Shown: piece after piece, positions 43,495-56,116 of the stretch
How the letters are laid out: every line of letters starts with the position of its first letter
Numbering within the stretch: the stretch's first letter is position 1
DNA from: Mimachlamys varia
Lineage: Eukaryota > Mollusca > Bivalvia > Pectinida > Pectinidae
Assembly (NCBI GenBank): GCA_947623455.1
Contig: OX392534.1
Span: forward strand, 40,181,426-40,245,425
Length of the DNA stretch: 64,000 nt
Direction: 5' to 3'
Program-made: the position numbers and the translations under genes
The notes under the pieces: generated by a model
What the model was told of the DNA's origin: nothing
Databases searched by the model: none
Seen by the model: the letters and a program-made list of their open reading frames with translations, nothing else

Positions 43495-44490
43495 TTAGAC
43501 TTATATGGCGGGTGTCGTCGATGAAGTAGAAGACGCTATCTCTTCTGGAACCTTTAGTCCTATTCTGTTGTACTATTTTATTGGTCTCCATGTTAAGCTT
43601 TCCTATGTTTATATGCTACCACTAGTTTAATGGATTTTGAGTTCGGATTATTTTTTTGTTGACGGTATTCTCTCTGTTGTCAGTTTATTTACAGCTCCAT
43701 GGTAATATGATCTGGGCTTCTGATTCGGGTTGTCGTTGATTAAACATTATTTGCATTGAATATGTGCATTGTTTTATTTTCAGTTGACAAAACCAAAAAA
43801 CGATGACTAAACACACACATATGCTGCACCTTTAAAATTTAGTAATATATACAATATGGCGAAAAAATGAGTTCTTAGCGCATTGACACATTCTTACAAA
43901 CACATTCTTAAGGAAATTATACCTCAAATAAAGGAACTAGAAAAAGATACCTGGATACATTGTATATCTTCTTGTTCGAAAGACTAGACTTAATGCAGAC
44001 TTAAATATTACATAAACCTTTGTTATACTATACACTTGTAATATCACTGCTGGTCAAACCATGGCTTGTTCTGAATATCGAAATTTTCCTGATAAATGTC
44101 AGCTAATAACGAACAATCTTATGGCACAGGGATTCGAGAGAGATGCAGGTTGATGAAGACTATGAACAAGTGTTAAAATTTGCCATGGTAGTTTCATAGA
44201 AAAAATTTCTGTATCCTTTTATTATATGAATATTTATGTCTACTAGGTGTGATTGTGATTTAGAATTATGCCTCAGTTTTAGTTTTTAGGACGTGGCATT
44301 AACTGCGATGTGACCTAGATTTATATGGCAGGCGTCGTCGATAAAGCAGAAGACGCTTACTGGTTTTATTCTCTTGTACTTTTTCAAGTGTCTCCGTGTA
44401 AATATTTCCTTTTGTTCATAGTCTGCCCCTACATTATCGATACGGAATTAGGATAATTATATTATTCACGCTTCGGTATTCTGAATTCTG
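43495..44490 (+). mobile_element. Two further Penelope-like tail relics
   Basis: 43,495-43,700 (GGTGTCGTCGATGAAGTAGA to a TTGACGGTATTCTCTC end) and 44,060-44,490 (degraded RT end CAGGGATTCGAGAGAGATGC, then GCGTCGTCGATAAAGCAG, ending CACGCTTCGGTATTC). Both are in the same orientation as the relics at 41-43 kb. Confidence 0.65.
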
Positions 44491-45980
44491 AATATCCATG
44501 ATGCTCTTCTGAATAATCATCAATTACACAATTTCTACAATTACTAGACCTAAAATTAGTAAACCTTTTTGTATTTGTTGTAACGCGAACAGACTGTTTA
44601 GGGTGATTTTTTTAGGTTTTAAAGCTATTTTCAGAAATATTTTGTAAAACGAAAGTTGTTGCATCCTAAATTTCCATTCTTTTGTGTTGCAATAAAGGTT
44701 TTGTAAAGCATTTGATCGTCTCTCAATTAACGAGTGAATTTTTCTGATGCCGCTAAATGGCAAACTGTACAACTAATTTTTGAACCCTAGTCACAAAAAC
44801 ATATATTTTAAAATATGAGCGATTCGTGTAATATATTTCATATAGAAGAGTATGTTTTGAGCAGTTTTTATTATTATTTAAGTTTGCTAAGGTCGTCTAA
44901 AACTTCTTTAATGGTGTTGGGACGCGGAAACTTTATACACACTGCAGACAGTATTTCTACCATTCGATTTTAAGTTTCTTAACGTTGCTTCTGGTTTTAA
45001 TTTTAAAATATTTCATTGTATTGATAGTGTTACTTATAAACCTATCACGGTTCCTATCTACAGATATCATCCATATTTGGGGAGTTCTTGAATCAACAAC
45101 TAAATACATTTATCTTATAGCGAACAAAGACAGCAACATTAAGTGATTCTGAGTACCTGTCCCGTTTTGCTTTCTCTTAATTGTGTTCGTTGATAACAGG
45201 TCAAAGACCAGATACTGTGTGACATATACTGATATTAAGTACGTTTTAATTGTTTTCTATTTACGCCAAATCATTTGAACAAACATAAATGGGACTTCCA
45301 AACTTTTCACGGTACATACTATTTTCACTGGTACTATCGGCTGTACTAATAATGAACCTACCCGAATTGAATATGACACAATGAACTGTAAAATCACGCA
45401 TCAAGAGGAACATTGTTTCTGGCTTATTCCTTCATTGAATCAAATTCACATACATGTACTCTAAAAATTTTCGCTATGCTTTTATTAATGTCATATTAAA
45501 AACGAGGAATCGTTTAATTTGTTAAACCACCGAAGTTTGATAAAATTTATAAAAGCGACATATGTACAAACAATTTAAATAATGTTTTCGCGAATACAAC
45601 TCGATAACGGTCTGTTATAATATGTTAAGCAAGGCGATATTTCAGCTTGACAAATTAAATCTATCCGCTTCATTTGAGACCAAGACTTGATTAATATTCA
45701 TAAGCTTGTTGATTCTTTTGGTGCCCTTTCATCACAAAAAACAACAATCAAGCAGTTGGATAATATTTAAACGCCGTTCCGGTTAAATACAACTTAAATG
45801 TATCAATATGTTGCAGTAAATATATGCTTTGTAGCAGTATTATGTGTTTGTACCCGCCTTTCCCCTTTAGCTGAATTCCATTTTTATAAACAGGCGCTTC
45901 CTTATTTCTATTTCCGGTTATCACGTTACAATACATTTAAGGAGAACGAAAATGATTTCTTTCTGTTTTGTCTATATTGT
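44491..45980. other. No recognisable feature
   Basis: AT-rich, short ORFs only; no repeat shared with the rest of the window was noticed. Confidence 0.4.
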
Positions 45981-45982
45981 TA

Positions 45983-46310
45983 AATAGAAAATGTCCACGA
46001 AATCGTAATATGAATACCAAAATAGTCCATCACCTCTGAAACGTCATATAGGAAAAACCCACCTCCAATTATTGGAATCAATACCTTTTCAACATCCCCT
46101 CCCACCACATACACGGTTTTTTTCGTCTGTCTGTCAATCTGATTGTCAAGCTTTGTTTCCGTGCAATAACGACACAAATAGTATTCGATTTTCCTGTACT
46201 TGTTTACAAATTTAAATGCCTGAAGGGCTCGTCCAAGTTCGATGGCCACTTTTTGGATAGGTTTTGGTGGAGAAAAGACCCCCTTGATTAAGGCTTCAGA
46301 TTTTGAAAAT
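45983..46310 (-). CDS. Unidentified coding-like block, possibly one exon of another gene
   Basis: On the minus strand a frame stays open for about 108 codons with GC higher than its surroundings. It includes KVAIELGRALQAFKFVNKYR, a Cys pair (LCRYC), then VYVVGGDVEKVLIPIIGGGF and LYDVSEVMDYFG. The Gly/Val-rich segment looks like a folded protein rather than random AT-rich translation. It ends in TAA at about 45,980; a GGTATTC donor after MDYFG is an alternative exon end. I do not recognise the family, and no partner exons were found. Confidence 0.35.
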
Positions 46311-47830
46311 TAAACGTTTCAACCTAACCGCAAAATATTTAACCAACAATACGTTTCCACCATTACGAAAGGGAGGGGGGTATTATTTTTACGAATTAGC
46401 TTGTTGATAACTAATGCACAATTTGAAAATTTTGTTTTGATCTTTAAATAAGATCCACTCTTAATGGTCAGAAATTGTACATGTATATCATTATAGTTTT
46501 AGGTTGGGAACTCAACCGTTTGAAAAGCTATGCGTATTTTGGTGTGCCGTAGAATCTAGTCCATGTAAGACAGTAAGGTATACATTATATATCTCTATGT
46601 GTTATGGCATGTCGCAGAATGTGAAGAAACAGTTTTGCTCTATATTTCATTATCAGAATTCGACAAACAAAAGAAAATATTTTAGCTTAACATTAATAAT
46701 TATTTTGGATACATTTAAAATACATCAGAATATAGATGCACATTTCGAAATTGTATCGCAGGAATGTAATTCATTGTATGCATTGGGCGTTATTTGAATA
46801 TTAATATATAGTAACAAATTAAGAATTGCCTGTATTGCCATAGCTTGATTTTCAACGGAATTATTAATTAAATTGTTGCAAATACATGATTTGGTATAAA
46901 CAAGAAGTGACATGCGTACCACATGCATCATGAATTGTAAACATTTAACATGTGTATGATTTTGGGAGGAATACTCCCATCTTTGGAAAGGATGAGTGTC
47001 TATCAGGTTCATGGTGTAGGACCCTGATATATCCTGATTTTCAACCCCTCAACTTATTCAGAGATCTCATATGTTATTACATGCGCTAAAACTAAGTCGA
47101 AAATTTGTCAGAAAGAGGATCTTTGGGGAACCTAAAGGAGAGGGTAGATCACAGATATTATTTCAAAAGAGGTTGAAAATAAACAAAACAATATCATTTC
47201 TGATTTATTTTAAAACAACTTTAAATTAAAATGCATTTTATCAAAGAATGAAATTTCAGTTCAATTTCATCGTAAATTAGAGTGTTCAAACAAAACAGAG
47301 GATTCAGTCAAGGGACACTTTCATAGTACTTTTTCAATTTTTTTCACAATATATTTCCTTTCTTATTTGTATACGGAGTTAAAATACAACTGTTGCTTAA
47401 ATCAGTTCAACTGTTTGCACTATCTTTTTATTTTAAAATGTCCTAAGGCTTCTCACACGCATCGATGACTTCGGTGAATTAAATAATGCAGGAAACATGG
47501 CATATGATAAAAGTATAACATAGTTATACTTAAAATTATATATTTTATATAACAATGCGTTCAGCACTTCTGACTAAAGTGAACTATAGTTCCGGTTTGT
47601 TTCCTTACCTATCAAAGCTAACTTTAAAAGAGTGGCAGTTTGCCACCAAACAGGTAACTACGGTAAAATTTCATTTAGGACGTTCGATTTACTGGTATTG
47701 AAATCTCCTAGCCTCAAATAAAGTATCGTTTTCAATTGTTAAGGTTAACTCATATCAGGGTTTTATCGATTGGTTATTTATGCACGGCGCAGAATTTCAG
47801 AAGAAACACGTTTTTTTTTTTTAATTCAAA
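46311..47830. other. No recognisable feature
   Basis: ORFs 46504-46797 (+) and 46725-47012 (-) overlap, are AT-driven and match nothing I know. No splice structure seen. Confidence 0.4.
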
Positions 47831-47831
47831 A

Positions 47832-47895
47832 TCTGATATATACCAGCCTATATATCTGGTATATACCAGCCTTTATATCTGGTATATACCAGATT
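47832..47895. repeat. 22-bp tandem repeat with internal palindrome
   Basis: About three copies of TATATCTGGTATATACCAGC-type units; CTGGTATATACCAG is itself a perfect 14-bp palindrome. Confidence 0.85.
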
Positions 47896-48361
47896 AGATA
47901 TGCAATAATTTATGTATATTTAACAGACTCGGGAGTGTGTTTATAGTTGTCAGAGGTGCGTACAACATGCTAGGTTGACCAAAAAACAGACATGTCATGC
48001 TTTAAAACGCGAAACAAGGCTGGTATTGCACGAACATATCTGCTGTTGAGCTGGAAGATGCGCTATAGTTATTGGCATCCATACCAGCAGAAAATCCATA
48101 ACTCAGTAAATAAAAGTTGTAACGTAAATACACATTTCATGCAAAAACAGAAATGGACATTTATTTGGATGATAATGCCGATTTCTAAATGATATCTGAT
48201 TTACCCTTCTCCTTGTGCTACCCTAAGCAATACATTCTACCAAACTTTTGCCTCGATGACCGCGCATGTAATTCAATATAGCAGCTTTGAACAAATTAGT
48301 GAGTTGAAAATCTGCAAATTGTTTCATAAAATTAGAATGTTTCATAAAATGTTAACTTATC

Positions 48362-48453
48362 ATTGAACGTCTGTCAAATTATGTTAATTGTCAATATCTG
48401 GTAATCAGATTGCATTCATAATGATAATAGATGCAGTTTGACAGACGTTCAAT
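48362..48453. mobile_element. Small foldback element
   Basis: Perfect 17-bp inverted arms ATTGAACGTCTGTCAAA and TTTGACAGACGTTCAAT enclose 58 bp. Probably a tiny MITE or hairpin. Confidence 0.6.
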
Positions 48454-49152
48454 CGCTATCATGTCACTGTCAATTCATTAAGATTTCTGTTTGTATGTAA
48501 ACATACTGATGCAATGATGTATAACGTTTGGAAAATCATAATAAGATAAACGATTAACGCAAAGCTATATGTTTTATATGTTTTATCTAAGACGATTTGA
48601 AAGCGTTGACGTCACGTATTTCAAGCTGGCGCCAAAATGACGTCCTGCTATTTTTTCGATGATGAATGTGAATGTAATCATTAACATTTAGTTGACGAGG
48701 TGGAATTATAAAACGTTAAATATACAGTCAACAACAAAGTACATTTAAGGTCCCGATTTTCACTCTTATATATCTTATGTATTGTTTTACTGAAACAACG
48801 AAGTCTGAAATAGCGAATTAACTGAAACAAGGAAGTGATTTTGCAGTACCCATCCGCATTTTTACCTGTAATAACGAAATAATGACCTGGATCTACACAA
48901 ATTCCAATCAAAACAAAGCTACGTTCTGTGTTCACTTGTCTCGGTTTTGTGACCACGAGTCGGCGGTGCGTTTGAATAGGTCACCTTCGTACTCATATAC
49001 ACGTATCAATTTAAAATAAACTCATGTCGTTACTTCTGTATGTCTTATCAATGCTTCTACATAAAACCATGCTATCGGGAATAGCGAATTCCTGATATAA
49101 CGAAATGTTTTTCATGGTCCCTAGTCAAGGGAAAATCCTATTAAGGTTATTA

Positions 49153-49445
49153 TGTTTAATGTAGTAGTGTAATATAGTAATATAAAATCATATATGTAAA
49201 GAGTGTAATATAGTAATGTAAAATCATGTATAGAGAGTGTAATATAGTAATGTAAAATCATGTATAGAGAGGGTAATATAGTAATTGTAAAATCATGTAT
49301 AGAGATTGTAATGTAGTAGTGTAATATAGTAATGTAAAATCATGTATAGAGATTGTAATGTAACAGTGTAATAGTGTAATGTAAAATCATGTATAAAGTG
49401 TGTAATATGGTAATGTAAAATTATGTATAGAGTTTGTAATATGGT
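49153..49445. repeat. Minisatellite, about 33-36-bp unit
   Basis: About eight imperfect copies of GTAATATAGTAATGTAAAAT followed by CATGTATAGAG. It explains the 70-codon minus ORF there. Confidence 0.85.
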
Positions 49446-51879
49446 GGTGGTGCGAGGTAGAAAAATGCAACAAAAGATTTTCAAAATACCCTGTATTTGC
49501 TTCATTATGAAATATATCCCGTCAGGTTATATAATATGTATTATTAACGCTTTAGATTTTATTGATATATGTATATCAAGCACCTGAGTTTGTAGGTGTA
49601 TAAAGCAAGAACAAACGAAATGAAGATAAAAAAAAGTTTGTACATCTCTTAGTCGTTGCACCCCATATTACATATACATTCTAAGATTCAAATGATATTT
49701 GTTATTTTTAGCATGCAATGTAATCATATATTTCGAATTTGTTTTACACACCTGAGTACCTAGGTGTAAATATAAGCTCAAAACGTTTTAAGAGATCGGT
49801 TAAAATAAAATTCCTGAGTTTGAAGGAATTTACTTTATAGAATATTTAGTTGATAATGTAAATAATAATTCAAAAGCGTTTTATCAATCAAAATATCTCA
49901 TTTTGTTCATATTCTAATTTTTTTGCAGTTATAATTATGTGTCACTGATATATTTCCCTATTCTTGTAGAAACATTATGTATAAGGGCAAACTTGTTGAT
50001 ATATTTAGTTTGAAATAATGATACATAATAGCTCATTCAAGTTTTGTCAAGGTGCATTATTTTTTATTTTAGCACATTTTTTTTGTTAGCTTTGTCAAAA
50101 TAATGTAAGTTCACAAAATTTTATGAAATTCAGACAGAAAATAACCTTAGAATCACAAAAAAAAAAAAAATTGATAGAACTTCAGATTGATATCTGTATC
50201 TGTGCAAACGAATTTTTTGAAAAGTCTATGTTCATGCATTATTTCTTTATGTAAATTCAAAGACGATACTTATTATAAGAATAGCATCTTTCGGAAAAAT
50301 GGCACTGTTTATTCCAATCGACCATTCTGAATCGTGAATAGTGAGTGAGATTTCAGCGGTGTATAGTCGCGACACTGGTCATTTGTACGTCTGGCATGAT
50401 AAAAGAAACAACAGACGGTTTCGAAAGCTGGCGAAATAAGTTTTCAATTTTTGTTTTTGTTTAAAAACAAGTGTGTCTTTTTAATATAAAAAATATCTAT
50501 TTAGATTTCATTTCTGTTAATTCACTTAAAGCACTGCGTCTTCTAGATGACTTGTTCATCAATAATTTGCCTTCAAATATGTATCTGTCTTTAGGATATA
50601 CGATCAGCATCATTCTTAAATGATTAATGTCTTTTCAGTATTTTATGTTTTGTTATGAAGGCGGTTTTTTTTTCTTTCTTGACAAGGGGTCCGTTTGCCC
50701 TGAGTATTTGATTACTTCCCTTGCTTGCACAGTCATAATTACTGTTATTAATGTATGTAAACTTTGCAGTGGGTTTTCTTCATATTGTAAATATTAATTT
50801 TCCCTTTAATGTTCAATGTGTTTTCTAGTTATAAGTGTTTAAGGTAAAGTGTTGCCTTAAAAATTCACCTGCGATAACAGATGCCCCCTTAGAAACTTAC
50901 AAAAATATTCTGAGCAATATTTGTTGAACTGTGTAAACTGTACACATGTATTCTGCAGTGCTTTATTGGGGTACATACTTGTTATACATTGTCGCTTACC
51001 TTTACTTTAATTTTAACTAAAGAGCCTGAGTTTGTAGGTTTGAATTGTAATAAAAGTAAAAGTTAATGACATTCAAGAAAGGATTCTAAGTTTTAAGGAC
51101 AAGATTATTCATTAGTACATATAATAGCACTATAATAATAATAATTACATAATACAATTAATTTCTATGGTAGAGTAGACTTGCATTGTGTTTGTAAACC
51201 TATCAACTCCTCTTCGTTTGATGATTTGCTTATTTCATAGTTAATGTTTGCTTACCCTTTTAATCATCAATGTGAATATTTTACCACGAATGTGTGCGAA
51301 ATTTGCAGTTATAAACAATATATTGTACATAATTAATAAAAATTGTATGTGAGTGAATGAGAATGTGATTTTGAATTGAATCAAATAAAATACTGTTACG
51401 TTCCTGCTTCATTTACATTTAAATGCAATTCTACTAATGTATATATATTAAATTTTAATGATACCTGTTATTTGTTGGAAAAGACTAATATAGGCTTCGC
51501 CTGTTGTCTAATCCATTTAATGATACTGAATCGGACTGATATTTACTAATTCTTTGTATTTCCTGTTGTAACTGTTTATTGTATCAATAATAAAATATTT
51601 TGAAATTGAAATATTTGAAATTAAACAAAACATCTAGTGACTAAATCTTTCATACAGAACATAAACTCTGCAGTGAACATCATGATTTGCAAACCATTTG
51701 TGCACAATAAAGCTTTTCTTCTATATCTTTTTTATGTTTTTATTACTATATTTGGCACATCTCTTTAGTTCCATTTGCTACAACACAAGAAGTTGCCACA
51801 AGCTCAATGCGTTGAATGTATGAGTCAGAGAAAACAAGAATACTGCAAATGTACACTGTACATACGAGTATTGCAATGG
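49446..51879. other. No gene recognised
   Basis: AT-rich. CCTGAGTTTGTAGGTGT-like hairpins recur at 49,581, 49,750 and 51,021. AATAAA occurs at about 51,587 and 51,707 but no coding region leads into them. Confidence 0.4.
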
Positions 51880-52165
51880 TTATTCTAATTTGTCGATTTT
51901 CGCAATCTCAATATTCATTGTCGACCATGTCGGCTGGTACTGGAAAGAAATATTTCTGAGCATTCCACATTTTGCTGGTACATCGGAACAGGTTTCGGTA
52001 GATAGTTTGCTAAAAACTAAATGTATTTTCGTTGTAAATGACATACATCTAAAGCTCCAAGCTGCCGAGTTCACCTGTTCTTCTGTTGCTCTTTTGTTGC
52101 TCATTGAACGGTTGCATGGTACTTTTTTTAACCGGAAAGGACTTAATTTAATCAATCACATATAA
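51880..52165. other. Overlapping antisense ORFs of 91 codons each
   Basis: The plus frame (51890-52165) and minus frame (51880-52155) are open across almost the same 275 bp. The minus frame (VNSAAWSFRCMSFTTKIHLV, later SFQYQPTWSTMNIEI) has more protein-like composition, but neither has a recognised domain or clear splice partners. Confidence 0.25.
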
Positions 52166-53364
52166 ATGTACCAAGTGATTATTGTTAAAGGCAACCAAGA
52201 ATACAAATGTAAGTCCCTGTAGTTCGGTTTCTAGCGCTAAATTACACATGCATTCCAAATTGCATGAAGGAAGATCGGACGATATTTAAATTTCGACTTA
52301 TCAAAGGCCAGTGATTGGGTTGTTTTTGTTTTTGTTGTTGTTGAACCTGGACATATGATACCGTAGTGGTAATGGAGTCCTAATACACCTACATACCAAA
52401 TTTAATTTGAGTGAAATAAGACAATTTGTAAACGTACGGACAAAATTATGTCGGCAGAACTAGGAGAAGGTGACGAAAAACTGAGGACCATTTCAGTGGT
52501 CTATCTTACCCAAACACAATCTGATTAAAATGCCGATCCTTAACCTCACTCCGTTATTAACGGATCTCAAAACATCCAATATGAGGTCATGTTCTGATGA
52601 CCTTTGCACCCTTTATGCTTCACGCTATAGTTGAATTGTCTAATCGTCATACCTTGAACATCAGAATATTATGATGAAATAATTTAATTCACAAATAGGA
52701 TGATGCAAGTTTTTTTACCCACCACCATCACTTCCAATTAACCAAATTTAATTAAAATCAGTCAGTATATAATATTTGTAAAATAACAAGCTTTTTTGGC
52801 GGCAATTTTGTTTTGAATGTTGATTGTCTTTGATGCATTTGATTCAGTATTAAATGAAGAATCGTTCAATAAAGTCTCAATACAATCCAAGAGTTAGAAA
52901 AAGGTTTGGGCGAACAAGTTTTAACCAATCAGATGTCAGGAAATGGCGGCCATTTTGATTATTGTGACGCTATATGCCTATTGCACAACAGGAGTAACCA
53001 ACCAGTGCCAATAAAAAGTTTCGTAAGTATCGCAAAAATCCTTATCGAAAAAGTTCCGGACGCCGCTGGTTGAAGAAAACAGAAGAAGCGGGGTGAAAAC
53101 TTGAATATTGATCAGATACCCGGTAAGATTGTCGTGCTCTGTTAAATTGTTAAACTTTGTTAAATTATATGCAAATTTAAATTAGATTTGTTATCGTATT
53201 CATTATCTATTATATTCTATTTTTTTAACACATGAGCTACATTGAAGTTATGTTAACTACTCGTGAATTTATTGTGTTTTATTTGTTAAATGAAAGACTA
53301 GTCAGCGTTCAGAATCTATACTGAAAATCCAACGTAAATGATCATTCATTTCAGTGACTATTCT
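52166..53364. other. No recognisable feature
   Basis: Non-coding by inspection; no repeat linked to the rest of the window. Confidence 0.4.
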
Positions 53365-54030
53365 GAAAGCTAATATCGACGATGTGTTGTTCATAAACAG
53401 CAATAAAGTTTGCTGACCTAGTCGAGCGTATAGTCCCTGCTGAACTTGAGATTAAAGACACAACAGACTATCCTACATTAGCTTCTTACCTCGATCTTAA
53501 CTTAAACGATGACCAACACGGGCAACTTACTAATAAGCTGTATGATAAACGTGACGATTTCGATTTTCCGATCGTGAACTTCCCTTTATTGATAGTAACA
53601 TCCCATCCTATGATGTTTACGTGTCGCAGTTGATTCGTTAATCTAGGGCTTGTTCTGAATATCGAGATTTTCGTGATAGATGTCAACTGCTGACGAACAA
53701 ACTTGCGGCACAGGGATTCGAGAGATGCAGGTTGATGAAGAATATGGGTAATATTTATGGTCGTCATATTGATCTCATGTGATATGAAGATGGTCATTTG
53801 TGAGTTTGCTTATTAGTGTGCTTACTTGTTGTGGTTGGCAATGATGACACGGTTCTCATTTTGAGGAGTGCTTACTTGGATGCGACAAAGATTTACATGG
53901 CGGATGTCGTCGATGAAGCAGAAGACACCTTGTACTCTTGTACTTTTACAGGGGTCTCCATGTAAATCTTTCGTTTGTTCCTATTTTGCCTCTAGTTGAA
54001 TCGATTTTGAGTTCAGATTATGGCTTATGA
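53365..54030 (+). pseudogene. Penelope-like RT relic with tail
   Basis: ATCGACGATGTGTTGTTCAT (IDDVLF) at about 53,378 begins the active-site region; YDKRDDFDFPIVNFPL-like codons, a CAGGGATTCGAGAGATGCAG segment and the tail (GTCGTCGATGAAGCAGAAGA) follow. Multiple stops. Confidence 0.7.
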
Positions 54031-55634
54031 TTTTTTTATCATATTTTGTTAATCTACCTACAATGGAGACATCAATTATTTATCATACATTTAAATGCTT
54101 CCAGACAATATATCATAACTTTAACAGCGAAAGATTAAACTAAATGATGTGTATATCTGTTGCATACAATGCAAAAAAAAATCTTTTATCATAGTCCTTA
54201 TCAGCTTAGTTTAACAAAGGATACCGTCTATCAGGTATATTTTGCGTGTGTCTAATATTTGCGAATTTAGCGACCCTGTGATACTCATAGAATCTGTACA
54301 CAGGTACATTGACACTACGAGTTATATTAGTTACGATTGGGTTTAATTGAGTTTACACATATCCTGCTAATCCTGTTTACGGTCACTTGTGATATTACCA
54401 GCTACCACTTATAAACTGTAATTAATACCAATATTGCGACGTTCTGACTAGGTTGTGTTAAAGTTTACCTGATGTGCACTGAACCACGCAAGTGGCTTTG
54501 GGTCTCGAATGTTTCCTTCACGGGTTGTCGATCTCTCCATACGGTGGCAATGCGTTTTTCGTTAACAATTACGTCTAATGACAGCTGTAATGATTGGTCA
54601 ATTGTTTAATAGCTCGGAAGGCGTGTTTTGAATCCCTCTTTTGACACTAGTCTTATCGCTGACATAACGATGAACTCAATGAAACGAAATCCGTAATGCG
54701 TAAACCCGTATTATAATGAAACCTTACACGATGAATGTGGTTGTTCGCGGAAAGATCTGAGAATTTATTTCAACAGTTTGTGTTCATTTTTTATTTCTTT
54801 GAACATAGAAATCGCAAAAATTAATTCAGAATTCGCAAAAAAATGCAAATAGTCTATTTTAACGTTTTTCGGAAATAAGTGCGCATCGTGAAAATGACCC
54901 GATATACGGTTTCTTATGGTATAGGTTATAAAATATGATGTTTAAAAGTATTTTAATGTTTAAACATTAAAATAATTCATGAAAACATGTTGTTCTTGAC
55001 TATTCTAAAACGAAATGACAACGTGCTTGAAACGATTGTCTCTACGTTGAATGATGAAATTAAATCCTTATTACCTTAACAGTTTCAATTTCGTATATGA
55101 ATAGAATGATTTGTAACTTGCGATTTCCTGTTTATAAGGTTTATTTTTCAAGAGCAGGTGTTACAGAAGAAAAACACCTGCTTTGGTTTGCTTACATCAG
55201 GTGTTCATGGCCGAGTAATAGGTTATACGATACCGAGGACGAAACGATAGTATAGATTATTTTACAGTTCTTTTGAATGGCAGATTTAAAACTGTCTTCG
55301 TCGAATCGGCGAGTTCCGGTATTGAATGACTACTCATTTATTGGTCATGAATATATAATGATAAACTTTGAATTCTCTATACCTATCACATTACATTTTC
55401 ATATAACTTGCCAGCCCGTCTGACGCGATATTTCATTCAAATAACAGTCTCAACGATATAATGATGAACGTCAGTCACATATGAGATTGCCACATAGAGT
55501 CATCGATACAGCCCGACACTTGACCCTACTGATGTTTCAGACCCAGGCCCCATATACGTCATGGAAACGTAATGCTTCCGTGCACTTGTGAAGCAATACT
55601 ACAGGCTTGCCATGAGCGGAATCATTAAGTATGG
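54031..55634. other. No gene recognised
   Basis: Contains a 24-bp AT palindrome (54,950-54,973) and a 10-bp-stem hairpin AGCAGGTGTT/AACACCTGCT (55,153-55,182); otherwise featureless. Confidence 0.4.
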
Positions 55635-56116
55635 CTGGTTTGGTTTATTTAGTTTAACGTCCTATTAACAGCCAGAGTCATTTCAGGACGTGCCAGGTAT
55701 TGAAGGCAGAGGAACACGGGAAAACCCGGAGAAAAACCACCGACCTACGGCCAATACCTGGCAACTATCCAACGTGGGTTCCTGGCCCGTATTCATGAAA
55801 CCGTTCTCATGCTCAAGCATGGATTCTGTGCTCAAGCCAGCTTTCTTGAAACTCACCTTAATCATGTGAAAGAGTAAAAAAACTCATTATAAATGTTGAA
55901 AACAGCTTTCGACTTAATATCTCTTCAACTCTTTTTTTAAAACTTTGTCAAAATAAGATTTTTTAAATAAATTATAGCCTGAATAAGAAATTAGGCTTGA
56001 ACACAAAGTCCATGCTTGAGCATGAGAACGGTTTCATGAATACGGGCCCCGAACTCGTAACCCAGAGGTTGAGGGTTAGTGGTAGAATGTCGACTAATTG
56101 GCAACCGCGACCCCTC
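55635..56116 (-). repeat. SINE copy interrupted by a MITE
   Basis: The 3' body (GTTTAACGTCCTATTAACAG, GGAGAAAAACCACCGACC) occupies 55,635-55,791 and the tRNA-like head (GAACTCGTAACCC to GCAACCGCGACCCC) 56,050-56,116. Read in reverse they reconstitute the order of the SINE at 22,051. Confidence 0.7.
55792..56049. mobile_element. Foldback MITE (GGCCCGTATTCATGAAAC ends), nested in the SINE
   Basis: Same inverted ends and internal words (CTCAAGCCAGCTTTCTTGAA) as the copy at 15,471-15,737. It lies within the B-box side of the SINE. Confidence 0.75.

Noticed and set aside
49153..49445. CRISPR-like repeat array
   Set aside because: Repeats are contiguous minisatellite units without unique spacers, and the sequence is eukaryotic.
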